From an uncultured Alistipes sp. (GTDB lineage Bacteria; Bacteroidota; Bacteroidia; Bacteroidales; Rikenellaceae), in assembly GCF_963931675.1 (NCBI RefSeq), contig NZ_OZ007039.1:3013806-3077805 (forward strand): a stretch of 64,000 nt of DNA, read 5' to 3'. The stretch's first letter is position 1; each line of letters starts with the position of its first letter. Made by a program: the position numbers and the translations under genes. Under the pieces are notes generated by a model. That model saw only the letters and a list, made by a program, of their open reading frames with translations, had not been told where the DNA came from and made no database searches. Below are positions 19,301 to 27,658 of the stretch, piece after piece.

Positions 19301-19789
19301 TCCATTATAGGGGTTCTCGACGACCGTGACGCCGGCCAGCGGTTTGCCGTCCTGATCCCGCACAACACCCGTCAGACGATAGCTTTCCGGTTTGGCAGGC
19401 TGTTGTTTTTCCGGGTCCGGATCCTTGTGCGTCAACACGATGCGGTTAGCGCCCAACTGTGTGTAGCTGACACCTGTTCCGATAAAGATCCGGTCCAGCA
19501 CCTGATTCAGCGAACCGGAAACTTTTCCGGTGGCTCGGGTACGAATCTTCAATAACCCGAGATCGTAGGAGAACTCAACCCCCGTTTGACGGGAGATCTC
19601 GGGCAGCAGGTTGCCGAGCTCCTGCTTGTCGGGTTGGATGGTAATCTGTATGTTTTGGGCGGGAAGCGGGCGTATGGATGCCGCGAACAACAGGAATAGT
19701 GCTGCCAGTGTGCGCAGGAGCTGCTTCGACAGAGACAAAATCCCCGCCCTTCGTCCATTTGCATAGACGACGTTCGAATAAATATTCAT
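16400..19789 (-). CDS. SusC/RagA family TonB-linked outer membrane transporter
   Basis: A 1129-aa beta-barrel importer. Order: signal, an STN domain (about residues 50-120, IQITIQPDKQELGNLLPEIS), a carboxypeptidase-like domain (GVVRDQDGKPLAGVTVVENP), a TonB-box/plug (LEELVVVGYRTVKK, ITVLKDVSAAIYGLKAANGV) and the barrel ending in a terminal Phe. The STN domain is the part that contacts the FecR anti-sigma factor encoded next door, so this is a sensor-transporter: binding of the glycan outside signals to the ECF sigma factor. With SusD it forms the import pair. Confidence 0.96.
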   Translation of the reverse strand: MNIYSNVVYANGRRAGILSLSKQLLRTLAALFLLFAASIRPLPAQNIQITIQPDKQELGNLLPEISRQTGVEFSYDLGLLKIRTRATGKVSGSLNQVLDRIFIGTGVSYTQLGANRIVLTHKDPDPEKQQPAKPESYRLTGVVRDQDGKPLAGVTVVENPYNGTATAADGSYALEVNPEAQITFSCLGYTQVVEKVAGRTTLDVTLQEEATALEELVVVGYRTVKKLSLTGSVATVDIKSKEHQPITNSTQMLYNTPGIWVNQGGAQPGVDKASISIRGVNSLNSTGGAPLVLLDGVEYDFGEIDPSTIESITVLKDVSAAIYGLKAANGVILVTSKKGTKGRPRVEYSGKYGVQRATYLPDVVTDPILYMRLRNLAEINSGVSPGAVSYSNDQILEYMNGMKTDPSVYPASDWFDICMDDGYVQQHSVRLSGGTDAITYSMGFGYTDQKGVFIENDDAQRYSFDLKLNARVSDALHVSGTFQGNLRTFNEVGYTTGTVLNTIMRGLPIFSDYHRNGIYGSTWLFTPGRNNIENPRMEVEQGFVYRNYQELLSTLSIDLRLAPHLKYYATAGYRKIDHFSKNFIPQMYTVNPKTGDVKTFNGSAPRVKDWDSASGQYTLSHRLVWENDYGRHNIHVMAGQDWQHNDSRNFQAYNHGFNDNTLTEFEALTDQTNAQATGSSWKKRMISFYGRLAYTYDERYMLEATLRYDGSSNLSRDNRWFLFPSVMVAWNLSREPFFQVKQIDLLKLRLSYGIMGSESVDPYSYQMTYNALSQNYSFGGTPAAGYAVEELTDRMLGWEKTRSYNAGLDLAAFNNRLSFEADFFRKETFDIIMTRSIPSHVGGLSGPKSNVGTVLNKGFEISGSWRDRIKEFFYGVNLSVGFVRNRVLSLDGGQILANSNTLITKEGYPIRSFYLYEADGYYLTQEEIDNASVVYGDRSKLRPGYLKYKNNCEDEVIDDKDKIIVGNTIPEWTYSFGLQVGWKGLSLEAQFQGVGDVYTYPTANLAVPFNNGAGVTWEWATDSWTENNPNAKLPLLTTYTDAPENFIPSTKWLRNASYLRMKNIQLTYDFPKQLLRPLRIEGLQVYISGQNLWTLSDFDLWDPEITTTRTNLYEYPNLKTISVGLNLSF

Positions 19790-19944
19790 CGCATTTGGGT
19801 TTGGAATGTGAAAGATGGATTGGAATGTTCCGGAGCGGGATGCTGCCGGAAAGTAGAGTGTTAAGATTCTTTCATGGACAAGCGTTCTTTAAGGTTATGG
19901 GTAATAGCCGATCGGTTGTAGTTTTCTTTTTTAGGTTCGCGGGG

Positions 19945-20928
19945 TCAGGGTTGTTTTTTCAGGAAGACACGTTCTCCCTGAATCGTATATTCGACGGGTG
20001 AAATCAGGTTAAGGATTTCGAGCATCTGCTCAAGAGTTTCATCGTCATTGATCACCAGGCGGTAGGCGGTATTTCCGAAGACTGCGGGGTCGTAGACGAT
20101 CGACACGCCGTGTCGCTCCTCGATGAGCCGGACGATCTCGGCAAAGGAGATCCCGTCGTAGACCTTGTGGTTGAATCGCCATGAGGTGTATTTCCCGGTT
20201 TGGACCTGCTCTAAGGAGGCCAAACGCCCTGTCGCTCCGTCCACCACGGCGCGCTGACCCGGGTGCATCGTAGCGAGTTCCTTGCCTGAGGTTGTTTCGA
20301 GCGCGATACACCCCCGTTCGAGAATCGCCACGGTCGTATCTCCCGTGATGACATCAAAGGCTGTTCCCAGCACCCGGATATGAAGGTCCGGAGTTTGCAC
20401 AACGAACGGGTGGATTGGGTCGGATGCCACATCAAAGAAGGCTTCGCCCTGGAGCCGGACGTTGCGTCGATGGAGGAAATTCTCACGGAAGGAGAGCTCT
20501 GCTCCGTGGCGGAGGAAAATCTTTGTTCCGTCATCGAGCGTGAAACGCAACACTTCGTTGGAGGTCGTATTGGCTACCGTATGCCATTCGAAGCGTTCGG
20601 AGTAGAGTTCGACGCCGATGATCAGCAACCCAACGGCCAGCAGGGCGGCAGCGGATGATGCGGCATAGACCCATCGACGCAAACGGCCTACGTGCCGGCG
20701 TTGTGCGATTTCGGAGTGGAATGTCCGCGTGGCCCCCTCGATCTCGAAACTCCCGGAGTGGCGGTGGACATCTTTCAGGGCGCACAATTGTTTCATCCGC
20801 AGGTATTCGGCGCGGTTTTCGTCGCTTCGGGTGATCCAGGCACGTACTTCGACGGCCGTATCGGCGTCGCAACGGCGGTTGATGAATTCCAGGATCTTCG
20901 AAGGGCTCATATACTCCTTTTCTTGCAT
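19945..20928 (-). CDS. FecR family anti-sigma factor
   Basis: A 327-aa inner-membrane regulator. The cytosolic N-terminus (to about residue 85) includes the sigma-binding helical region, followed by one membrane helix (AASSAAALLAVGLLIIGVEL), then the periplasmic FecR domain (FTLDDGTKIFLRHGAELSF, GEAFFDVASDPIHPFVV, LGTAFDV) and a C-terminal STN-like partner domain (YDGISFAEIVRLIEERHGVS). It links the ECF sigma factor at 21012-21596 to SusC at 16400-19789. Some 155 bp separate it from susC, which may allow a separate sigma-dependent promoter there. Confidence 0.92.
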   Translation of the reverse strand: MQEKEYMSPSKILEFINRRCDADTAVEVRAWITRSDENRAEYLRMKQLCALKDVHRHSGSFEIEGATRTFHSEIAQRRHVGRLRRWVYAASSAAALLAVGLLIIGVELYSERFEWHTVANTTSNEVLRFTLDDGTKIFLRHGAELSFRENFLHRRNVRLQGEAFFDVASDPIHPFVVQTPDLHIRVLGTAFDVITGDTTVAILERGCIALETTSGKELATMHPGQRAVVDGATGRLASLEQVQTGKYTSWRFNHKVYDGISFAEIVRLIEERHGVSIVYDPAVFGNTAYRLVINDDETLEQMLEILNLISPVEYTIQGERVFLKKQP

Positions 20929-21011
20929 GGTTCTAAAGATTAAACGATCGAGCCGCAGAATTTACGCAGCATCATTCTTTTTTTTTTGAGAATTTTCTTC
21001 CGAGGAGAGTT

Positions 21012-21596
21012 TCAGCGCAGCAGAAGCAGGCCCATGAGCAGAAGCAGTTCCTCTTTGGGAATGCGTGCCCGCAGGAAGCGCAGCGCATGGTAGAGGTGTC
21101 CCTCGACTGTTCGACGCGGAATGTCGAGCAGTTCGGAGATTTCGATGTTGCTCATGTCGTACAGCAGCGAGAGGCGGAATACCTCCCGGCGCTTTTCGGG
21201 CAGTTCGTCCGCCAAGGAGAGGATGCGTTCCAGCAACTGTTTGTTGCAGATCGTGTGTACGATGTCGTCGTTGTTGTGTTCGAGCCAGGCGGCATCTTCC
21301 CGCAGTTGAAGGTCGAAGGGAGAGTCCGAGACCTCAAAGAGTTTGCGACGCTTGATCGTGTCTAGCATCCGCGAGTGACAGATGCGGAAGAGGTAGCTTT
21401 GAAACCCGACGGTAAAATGCAATCGGGAACGATGTTCCCAGACATAGAGGAATACCTCTTGTACGATGTCCCGGGCATTCTCCTCATCAAGCAATAGCCG
21501 GGCATACCCCATCAGACGCGGGTAGTATTCCCGGATCAACCGGTCGAAAGCCTCTTGTCGGCCCCGGGACAGTTCTTCTAATAATTCGGTATCCAT
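21012..21596 (-). CDS. ECF RNA polymerase sigma factor (sigma-70 family)
   Basis: A 194-aa extracytoplasmic-function sigma factor. Region 2 is seen in LIREYYPRLMGYARLLL and ARDIVQEVFLYVWEHR, and region 4 in LPEKRREVFRLSLLYDMSNI plus EISELLDIPRRTVEGHLYHA. It is expected to direct transcription of the SusC/SusD operon once released from FecR. A start at 21644 would add 16 residues; MDTELLEELSRGR is the typical N-terminus and is preferred. The gene heads the minus-strand locus. Confidence 0.93.
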   Translation of the reverse strand: MDTELLEELSRGRQEAFDRLIREYYPRLMGYARLLLDEENARDIVQEVFLYVWEHRSRLHFTVGFQSYLFRICHSRMLDTIKRRKLFEVSDSPFDLQLREDAAWLEHNNDDIVHTICNKQLLERILSLADELPEKRREVFRLSLLYDMSNIEISELLDIPRRTVEGHLYHALRFLRARIPKEELLLLMGLLLLR

Positions 21597-21980
21597 GGTG
21601 CAGGTCGAAAAAATACGCCGAAACGTTTCGTGAACGATCGCCAAAGGGTGGGGAGGGCCACCTGGCGGATGATTTTATCGCAAGATAGGACGAATTTCCG
21701 AGATTTTGGTAAAAATTCCGTGAAATTTCCCGCCAGTTCCCAGTTTACAATAGAAAGTAACACTTCATTAAGATCGCTAAAAGAAAACCCCCCAAACAGG
21801 GAAAAAATTAGGAAAAGAAGGAAATGTGGAACCCTGCAATAAAACCTCGAACTAATATCACAATTGAAAAATTATCCTGTTATACACAATTATAAAATAA
21901 TGACTTGGATGATGATAACGATAAAATCCATAAAGACTCCAAGTCGAAATACAATGCCTTGCGTAATATAAAAATTTGCG
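21597..21980. other. Intergenic region upstream of the sigma gene
   Basis: About 380 bp. It falls from GC-rich sequence to AT-rich sequence as the repeat at 21981 is approached. TATCTTGC on the minus strand near 21687 is a weak -7-like box for the sigma gene. No gene is seen. Confidence 0.4.
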
Positions 21981-22084
21981 ACTTCATTGGAAATGCGGAC
22001 AAAATGCGGACACGGAGGGCAAAACAAAAATCCCAAACAGCTGCCATACAACTGTCTGGGATTTTTCAATAGTACCCGGAGCCG
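21981..22084 (+). repeat. Left copy of the tRNA-Leu-associated direct repeat (putative attachment site)
   Basis: It matches 39981-40084 position for position at an offset of 18,000. Bases 21991-22039 are identical over 49 nt (TGCGGACAAAATGCGGACAC and the following terminator arm); the hairpin loop differs; and AGTACCCGGAGCCG at 22071-22084, the 3' end of tRNA-Leu, is again identical. Here it is not followed by the rest of a tRNA, so it is a displaced tRNA tail of the kind left by tyrosine-integrase insertion. Confidence 0.75.
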
Positions 22085-22250
22085 CATTTGAATATAGTAA
22101 ATCCCATTAAATCGGAATAATTGGATATATGTGCAAATTTCACCATATTTCACTTATTTTCAGTATTATATATTCACTCGTTTGTTTTAATCACTAAAAG
22201 AGCATTGAAGAATTTTCAGCATGTGTGGGGAAAATGTGGGGAAATATTTC

Positions 22251-22258
22251 TATCTTTG
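22251..22258 (+). promoter_or_regulatory. -7 promoter box (TATCTTTG) of the integrase gene
   Basis: TATCTTTG ends 27 bp before the ATG at 22286. No clear -33 TTTG is visible. Confidence 0.55.
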
Positions 22259-22285
22259 TCACAAGCCCCTAGATCTTGCTGAACC

Positions 22286-23629
22286 ATGAAAGTAACCCTC
22301 ATTCTCAAAAAGAGCGTCACCCGTTACGACACGGAGTCCTAGGCGACCATCTACGCGCGTCTGCGCGATGGTCGGCAACTCGATCAGGTCGCTCCGACCC
22401 GTCTTACGATCAATCCGAATCTTTGGGATGACAAGGCCGAGCAGGTCAAGAGCAAAGTCGTCTGCGACGAGGCCATGCGCACCCGCTACAACAACGAGGT
22501 CCGCAGGCTCAAGACCTACATCGAGAGAGCCTATCAGAACCGCCCCGAAGAGACGGTATCGAAAGGTTGGCTGAAGGAGGCGCTGGACCAATATTACAAT
22601 CCGCAGAAGTACAACCTGGAGCAAGTATCCGCCATCAAACCAACCTTGACCGCGCTGTTCGACGAGTTTCTCGAGAAGCACAGGCTTTCGGAGGTTCGCA
22701 AAAAGAACTATCGCGTCATCAAGCGGGCTTTGCAGCGTTATGAACTCTACATTCGGGCTACCCAGATGGGAAAGGAGGACTTCACGCTGGATGTAGACCG
22801 GGTAACGGCCGACACCCTGCGGGACATCTGGAGCTTTCTGGAGAACGAATACCGCTACTGCGCCATCTATCCCGAGATTTACGAGGCCATTCCCGAGGCC
22901 CGCACACCGCAACCCCGAGGCAAGAACACGCTGTTGGACTGCTTCTCGCGTATCCGAACTTTCTTCTATTGGTGCAACAGTCATAAGAAGAGCCGGAACC
23001 GGCCGTTCGACGATTTTCCGCTGGAGGAGTGCACCTACGGGACGCCGTATTATATCACCATTGAGGAGCTGCACCAGATCTATGCCACCAATCTGAAGCG
23101 CCATCCCCAGTTAGCCATCCAGCGGGATATCTTCGTCTTCCAATGCCTGATCGGCTGCCGGGTGGGCGACCTGCTGAAGATGACGAAATCGAATCTCATC
23201 GGCGGCGCCATCGAATACATTCCGCGCAAGACCAAGGAGGGCCGTCCGCTGACGGTGCGGGTGCCGCTCAACGCCATGGCCACGGAGATTCTTGCCCGGT
23301 ATGAAGCCTGTGACAGCGACAAGCTGCTGCCGTTCATCTCCGAACAGAAATACAACCTGGCCATCAAGCGGATCTTCAAAGCGGCCGGGTTGAAGCGGTT
23401 GGTTACGGTCATCAACCCGACGACCCGCGAGGAGGAGAAGCGGGTGTTGTACGAGATCGCCTCGTCGCATCTGGCGCGTCGGACCTTTGTCGGCAATCTC
23501 TATCGGCAGGTCAAGGATCCCAATCTGGTCGGTGCACTGAGCGGACACAAAGAAGGTAGCAAGGCCTTTGCCCGCTACCGCACCATCGACGATGAAATGA
23601 AAAAAGAATTAGTAAATTTGTTGTCATAA
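22286..23629 (+). pseudogene. Tyrosine recombinase/integrase with an in-frame amber codon
   Basis: From the ATG at 22286 the frame reads MKVTLILKKSVTRYDTES, then TAG at 22340-22342, then ATIYARLRDGRQ without a shift. The expected residue is Gln (CAG), so one C-to-T change stops translation at codon 19. The rest is an intact Bacteroidetes phage-type integrase: arm-binding and core-binding domains, then the catalytic set Arg (LIGCRVGDLLKM), HxxR (HLARRTF), His (LSGHKEG) and Tyr (FARYRTI). An internal start at 22475 would give 384 aa lacking the N-terminal arm-binding domain. It is therefore either dead, read through at low level, or made in a shortened form. Confidence 0.85.
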
Positions 23630-23666
23630 TTGAACGCAGTGCGTTCACTATTCAACAGCGAGAACC

Positions 23667-24683
23667 ATGAACGAACCGGCAATCTTCAAATTGGACGAAC
23701 AATTTGTCTCCGACATCCGAAATATCATCATCACCGCACGAACGACTGCCATACGAAGTGTCGATTTCGAGCGTGTAAAAATGTACTGGAAACTGGGAGA
23801 ACGCATCATGCTCGAAGAACAAGGCGGCAAAGAACGTGCTGAATATGGGACCAAACTACTGCAACACCTGGCAGACAACATGGAGGCAGAGTTCGGAAGT
23901 GGATTTTCCTATCGGCAACTGGCCTTTTGCCGTCAGTTCTACAACACATACCGAAATATGAACGCACTGCGTTCACAATTCAACTGGTATCAATACCGTC
24001 TTCTGATTCAAATAAGCGACAACGACAAACGGGAGTATTATGAACTGGAAACCGCCAATAATAATTGGACCGGACGTGAACTGGAACGGCAGATCAATTC
24101 CGGACTTTATGAGCGGTTGCTGTTGAGCAACGACAAGAAATCGGTATTGGAGGTGGCTCGCAAAGAACGTCAACCCGAATCTCCGACCGAGATCATCAAA
24201 GATCCCATGGTACTGGAATTTCTCGGATTGAAACCCGACGCAGCCTATTACGAAAAAGACCTGGAACGCGCCCTGATCACCAATCTGCAGGCTTTTTTGC
24301 TGGAATTAGGGAACGGGTTCTCATTCGTTGCCCGCCAAAAGAGGATACTGCTCGAAGATGATCAATTCTTCGCGGACCTGGTATTTTACAACCGGCTGCT
24401 CCGCTGCTTCGTTATCATTGAATTGAAGACACACAAGATCACACACGAAGACATCGGTCAGTTGCAAATGTATGTAAACTATTACGATCGGAACGAGAAG
24501 GCGCCCGATGAGAACCCGACAATTGGAATCCTGCTGTGCGCCGACAAGAACGATCTGCTGGTAAAATATACGCTGCCGGAAAACAACAATACGATTCTGG
24601 CAAGCAAATACCAGCTCTATCTGCCCACTGAAAAGCAACTTGCCGAGCAATTGAGAATCGAATTACAGGAATTTGATCAATAA
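23667..24683 (+). CDS. DUF1016/YhcG-type PD-(D/E)XK nuclease family protein
   Basis: A 338-aa protein with the two-part family layout. The N-terminal DUF1016 helical region includes VKMYWKLGERI, FGSGFSYRQLAFCRQFY and the conserved ALRSQFNWYQYRLL. The C-terminal PD-(D/E)XK domain has FADLVFYNRLLRCFVIIELK, where Asp and the ELK Glu/Lys are catalytic. Members are widespread in mobile elements and are thought to act on DNA, sometimes with restriction or defence genes; the role is not settled. It starts 37 bp after the integrase stop, in a gap carrying the palindrome discussed in the findings. Confidence 0.88.
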   Translation: MNEPAIFKLDEQFVSDIRNIIITARTTAIRSVDFERVKMYWKLGERIMLEEQGGKERAEYGTKLLQHLADNMEAEFGSGFSYRQLAFCRQFYNTYRNMNALRSQFNWYQYRLLIQISDNDKREYYELETANNNWTGRELERQINSGLYERLLLSNDKKSVLEVARKERQPESPTEIIKDPMVLEFLGLKPDAAYYEKDLERALITNLQAFLLELGNGFSFVARQKRILLEDDQFFADLVFYNRLLRCFVIIELKTHKITHEDIGQLQMYVNYYDRNEKAPDENPTIGILLCADKNDLLVKYTLPENNNTILASKYQLYLPTEKQLAEQLRIELQEFDQ

Positions 24684-24687
24684 AGCC

Positions 24688-25653
24688 ATGGGCCAGGCGG
24701 AATACGAAGCCTTCAAGGCAAAGTTGCGGGAGTGGATGGAGGCCCATCCCGAGGAATATGCCGCATTCGAAGAGTCGATGAACACCCGGGACATGGCCGG
24801 GTGTCAGGCCGTATTGCTTCAGGCCATCGCCCTTATTCCGCAATATCGCAAGCTCGCGGCGGCCAAGGCCAACGAGGGGCTGTTCGACCATGTCGACGAG
24901 ATCGAACAGGCCGCCCAAGACAACGACCTCGCCCGCAAACTGATCGGAGAGTGTGAGCAGCCGGTCGCCGGATCGCCGGTTCCGGCAATGCTCTGTTGGC
25001 TCTACTTCGGAAAGAGCTTCGAACGCATGGTGGAGCATTGTGAAGAGTTGCGCCGATCTCCCGACCTGGGTTACTTCCAGAAGATCACCATGAGCGCCAC
25101 GATCCGATTGCTGATAGCCCGTTCCATCAAACTGGGGCTTCGGACTCGGGAGGAGTGGAAAGCCCACCGCGAAGCCATGCGCCTGGCCGAAAGCGATCAG
25201 GTGCTGGATTGGGCCATGGAGGAGTCGTCGGACGACAGGAACGGCTCAAAACGCAAGCCGGGGCGTCCGGGAACCACCCGCTCTCTGACGGAGATGTTCG
25301 CCCCGACGGTATCCCGTCCCGAGGAGTTGCGACGTAAGATCGGGACGTATCTCCTCACCCGGCATACACAAACCGATATTGCCCGACTGAAGATCGCCCT
25401 CGAAGAGTTGCGTTATCTGACGCTCCCGATTCCGATCAAGCCGTTCCGCGACGCACTGCAGGAGGAATACGGCCGAGAGATTCGCATCGTCCACGAACGC
25501 GGCATTCAGGAGGCATACAGCCGGCTGACCGAACCGCTGCTTGCCGGAAAAGCGGTCCGGGATCGAGGTCCCGAAGCCGTCGCCATTCGTGAAATCAAGG
25601 ATTTTCTATCCGAAACGAACTCGTTTAATTCGTCCGAACCTGCCGCGAATTAA
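24688..25653 (+). CDS. Mobile-element protein of unknown function (probably DUF6043-type)
   Basis: A 321-aa, mostly helical, soluble protein that I associate with Bacteroidetes mobilizable elements under the DUF6043 label, with moderate certainty. Visible features are an acidic start (MGQAEYEAFKAKLREWMEAH), CWLYFGKSFERMVEH, a basic linker (KRKPGRPGTT) near residue 190 and a C-terminal helical region. The KRKPGRPG linker looks like an AT-hook-like DNA contact. Four base pairs separate it from the nuclease gene, so the two are co-transcribed. Confidence 0.6.
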   Translation: MGQAEYEAFKAKLREWMEAHPEEYAAFEESMNTRDMAGCQAVLLQAIALIPQYRKLAAAKANEGLFDHVDEIEQAAQDNDLARKLIGECEQPVAGSPVPAMLCWLYFGKSFERMVEHCEELRRSPDLGYFQKITMSATIRLLIARSIKLGLRTREEWKAHREAMRLAESDQVLDWAMEESSDDRNGSKRKPGRPGTTRSLTEMFAPTVSRPEELRRKIGTYLLTRHTQTDIARLKIALEELRYLTLPIPIKPFRDALQEEYGREIRIVHERGIQEAYSRLTEPLLAGKAVRDRGPEAVAIREIKDFLSETNSFNSSEPAAN

Positions 25654-25681
25654 ACGCTTAAAGATCGTTCAATCACGTTAT

Positions 25682-25689
25682 TATATTTG
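25682..25689 (+). promoter_or_regulatory. -7 promoter box (TATATTTG) before the HTH gene
   Basis: TATATTTG lies 84 bp before the ATG at 25774 and opens the mobilization part of the element. No good -33 box is seen. Confidence 0.5.
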
Positions 25690-25773
25690 CGCCGTCACTC
25701 GGATATCCGGGCGACGGCGTCGCTTTTTGTTCCGCCGGAAAGCGCCGTCCCATCCGTGCGGAAACAGCAACTT

Positions 25774-26085
25774 ATGAAAGACTTATTATCCATCCTCCGC
25801 GAAGCGCCCGGAAGCATTCGTCTGGAGGTAAGCGGCGAGGATCTGCTGGCCTTCTCCAGCAATCTGATCAATCGCGCCAAAGAGGAGTTGGCCACCCAGG
25901 TCGCCGAAGCTCGCAAGGTACGCTTCCTGACCAAGGAGCAGGTCAAGGAGCTGTGCGGCGTATGCGATGCGACGCTCTGGCATTGGAACCGGAAAGGGTA
26001 TCTGAAGGCCGTCAAGATCGGCAACAAGATCCGATATCGCACATCGGATATTCAACGGATTCTCGGTGAGCGGGAGAGCAAATAG
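25774..26085 (+). CDS. Excisionase/MerR-like helix-turn-helix protein
   Basis: A 103-aa DNA-binding protein. The C-terminal half is a winged-helix excisionase type domain: FLTKEQVKELCGVCDATLWH, then GYLKAVKIGNKIRYRTSDIQ. The N-terminal half is helical (SNLINRAKEELATQVAEA) as in the HTH_17 proteins of Bacteroidetes elements. It probably directs excision or controls the mobilization genes. A longer frame begins at 25687 but lacks coding character. Confidence 0.8.
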   Translation: MKDLLSILREAPGSIRLEVSGEDLLAFSSNLINRAKEELATQVAEARKVRFLTKEQVKELCGVCDATLWHWNRKGYLKAVKIGNKIRYRTSDIQRILGERESK

Positions 26086-26217
26086 TCGATTGAGAATGCC
26101 GGGGAGATCCCCGAGCATTCGAATAGCAGAGGTAACAGAGGCAAGTTTGTGTTTTTGTCAGCCAAAAACCGGCCGCAAGGCCCTATCCCGATGGTCTCAA
26201 CTCAAAAATTCCAATCC

Positions 26218-26571
26218 ATGAATACACCGAAGAAAGGGGGCCGTCCGCCTTTGGGACGTGCCCGAAAACAGGAGTACCGCATTACCCTGCGGTGCAATAC
26301 GGCCTGCAACTTCAAGCTCCGCGCCCTGGCCCGTGCGGCAGGTATTCCGCGCACCGAGGTGCTGCGGCAACTGATTCTCAACGGCTCGGTCCGCGAGCGG
26401 CTGCGGAGTGAACACCTCGAATGGCTCGCCCAGCTCAAGGGGCTTGCCCGCAATCTGAACCAGCTGACCCGGCTGGCCCACACCCAAGGATTCGCCGCCG
26501 TCGCCGCGCGCCATGCGACGCTTCAGGCCGAGCTGGTGCGGATGATCGAAGCCCTGCGCCGTGATCGGTAA
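26218..26571 (+). CDS. MobC-like mobilization accessory protein
   Basis: A 117-aa basic protein. After GGRPPLGRARKQEYRITLRC comes a ribbon-helix-helix-like region (FKLRALARAAGIPRTEVLRQ) and the MobC motif LKGLARNLNQLTRLAH. These proteins bind next to oriT and help the relaxase open the DNA. The 3' end overlaps the relaxase start by 11 bp, the usual arrangement of mobC-mobB pairs. An upstream ATG at 26149 is less likely. Confidence 0.85.
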   Translation: MNTPKKGGRPPLGRARKQEYRITLRCNTACNFKLRALARAAGIPRTEVLRQLILNGSVRERLRSEHLEWLAQLKGLARNLNQLTRLAHTQGFAAVAARHATLQAELVRMIEALRRDR

Positions 26572-27637
26572 GGTCATTTCGGGAGGATCGTTCGGCGGCA
26601 CGGTCGGCTATGCGATGAAGGAGCAGTCGCGCGTGCTGGAGGCTCGGGGTGTCGAGCCACCCGGTGTGCGGGAGATGGTCGAGGATTTCGAGGATCAGGC
26701 GCGCCTCAATCCCCGCTTGAAGCAGAACGTCGGACATATCTCCCTGTCGTTTTCGCCGGAGGATGCCCCGAAGCTCACCGACGAACGAATGACACAAATT
26801 GCCCGGGAGTACATGCAGAAGATGGGTATCACCGATACGCAATACCTGTTGGTGCGGCACCTCGACCAGCCCCATCCTCATTGCCACCTGGTATACAATC
26901 GCGTAGGTGATCACGGGCAGACCATTTCCGACCGCAACATCAAGCTCCGCAATGCGAAGGTGTGCCGCGAGCTGACCGAACGCTTCGGGCTGCATTTGGC
27001 TCCGGGCAAGGAGGCCGTTCGGCGAGAACGGCTTCGTGAGCCCGACCGGACCCGGTACGAGATTTACGATGCGATTCGGCAGGAGCTTCCCCGTTGTCGC
27101 AACTGGAACGAATTGCGGGACCGGTTGAAGCGGCATGGCATCGAGACGATCTTCAAACGAAAAGGGGCGCAGGGTATCATTGAAGGAGTAAAGTTCGCCC
27201 GTAATGGCTTTGTGTTTTCTGGTTCGAAGGTCGATCGGGCCTTCAGTTTCTCGAAGCTGGATCGCCACTTCGGCCAGGCACAGCAGCGGCATACGACCCT
27301 GATGTCAGGACTCAAGGCGGCAGTCGGGAGTTTCCGGGCTGCTTTTGCAGGTCTGTTCGGCGGCGGGCGTCCCTTCACCGCAGCGGGAGGCGGTGGAGGA
27401 GGCGGTAGCCATGGCGCAGGATCGGTGTCGCTCGGCAGTGCCGGGTCGATTCCGCTGCCGCCGTTCGACTCGCCATTTGCCCTTTCACCCGAGATGATGC
27501 AGCGGCGTGAGGGCGAAAGCCCCGAGGAGCATATTGCCCGCATCACGGCGCTGATCAACAAGGCGGCCGAGGCGATGGCCGTAGCCTTGATGGAGCGCAA
27601 GCGTCGCATGGAGGCACGCTCCCGCAAAATCGGATAA
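26561..27637 (+). CDS. Relaxase/mobilization nuclease (MobB/MobP type)
   Basis: A 358-aa relaxase that would nick oriT and lead the DNA strand. It begins with GTG as MIGKVISGGSFGGTVGYAM. The three-His metal centre is in HLDQPHPHCHLVYNRV near residue 100, and NVGHISLSFSP precedes it. A Gly-rich linker (GGGGGGGSHG) near residue 285 leads into a helical tail. oriT is expected just upstream of mobC but I cannot place it. It overlaps mobC by 11 bp. Confidence 0.92.
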   Translation: MIGKVISGGSFGGTVGYAMKEQSRVLEARGVEPPGVREMVEDFEDQARLNPRLKQNVGHISLSFSPEDAPKLTDERMTQIAREYMQKMGITDTQYLLVRHLDQPHPHCHLVYNRVGDHGQTISDRNIKLRNAKVCRELTERFGLHLAPGKEAVRRERLREPDRTRYEIYDAIRQELPRCRNWNELRDRLKRHGIETIFKRKGAQGIIEGVKFARNGFVFSGSKVDRAFSFSKLDRHFGQAQQRHTTLMSGLKAAVGSFRAAFAGLFGGGRPFTAAGGGGGGGSHGAGSVSLGSAGSIPLPPFDSPFALSPEMMQRREGESPEEHIARITALINKAAEAMAVALMERKRRMEARSRKIG

Positions 27638-27658
27638 CAACCTAAAACACAAAAGACA

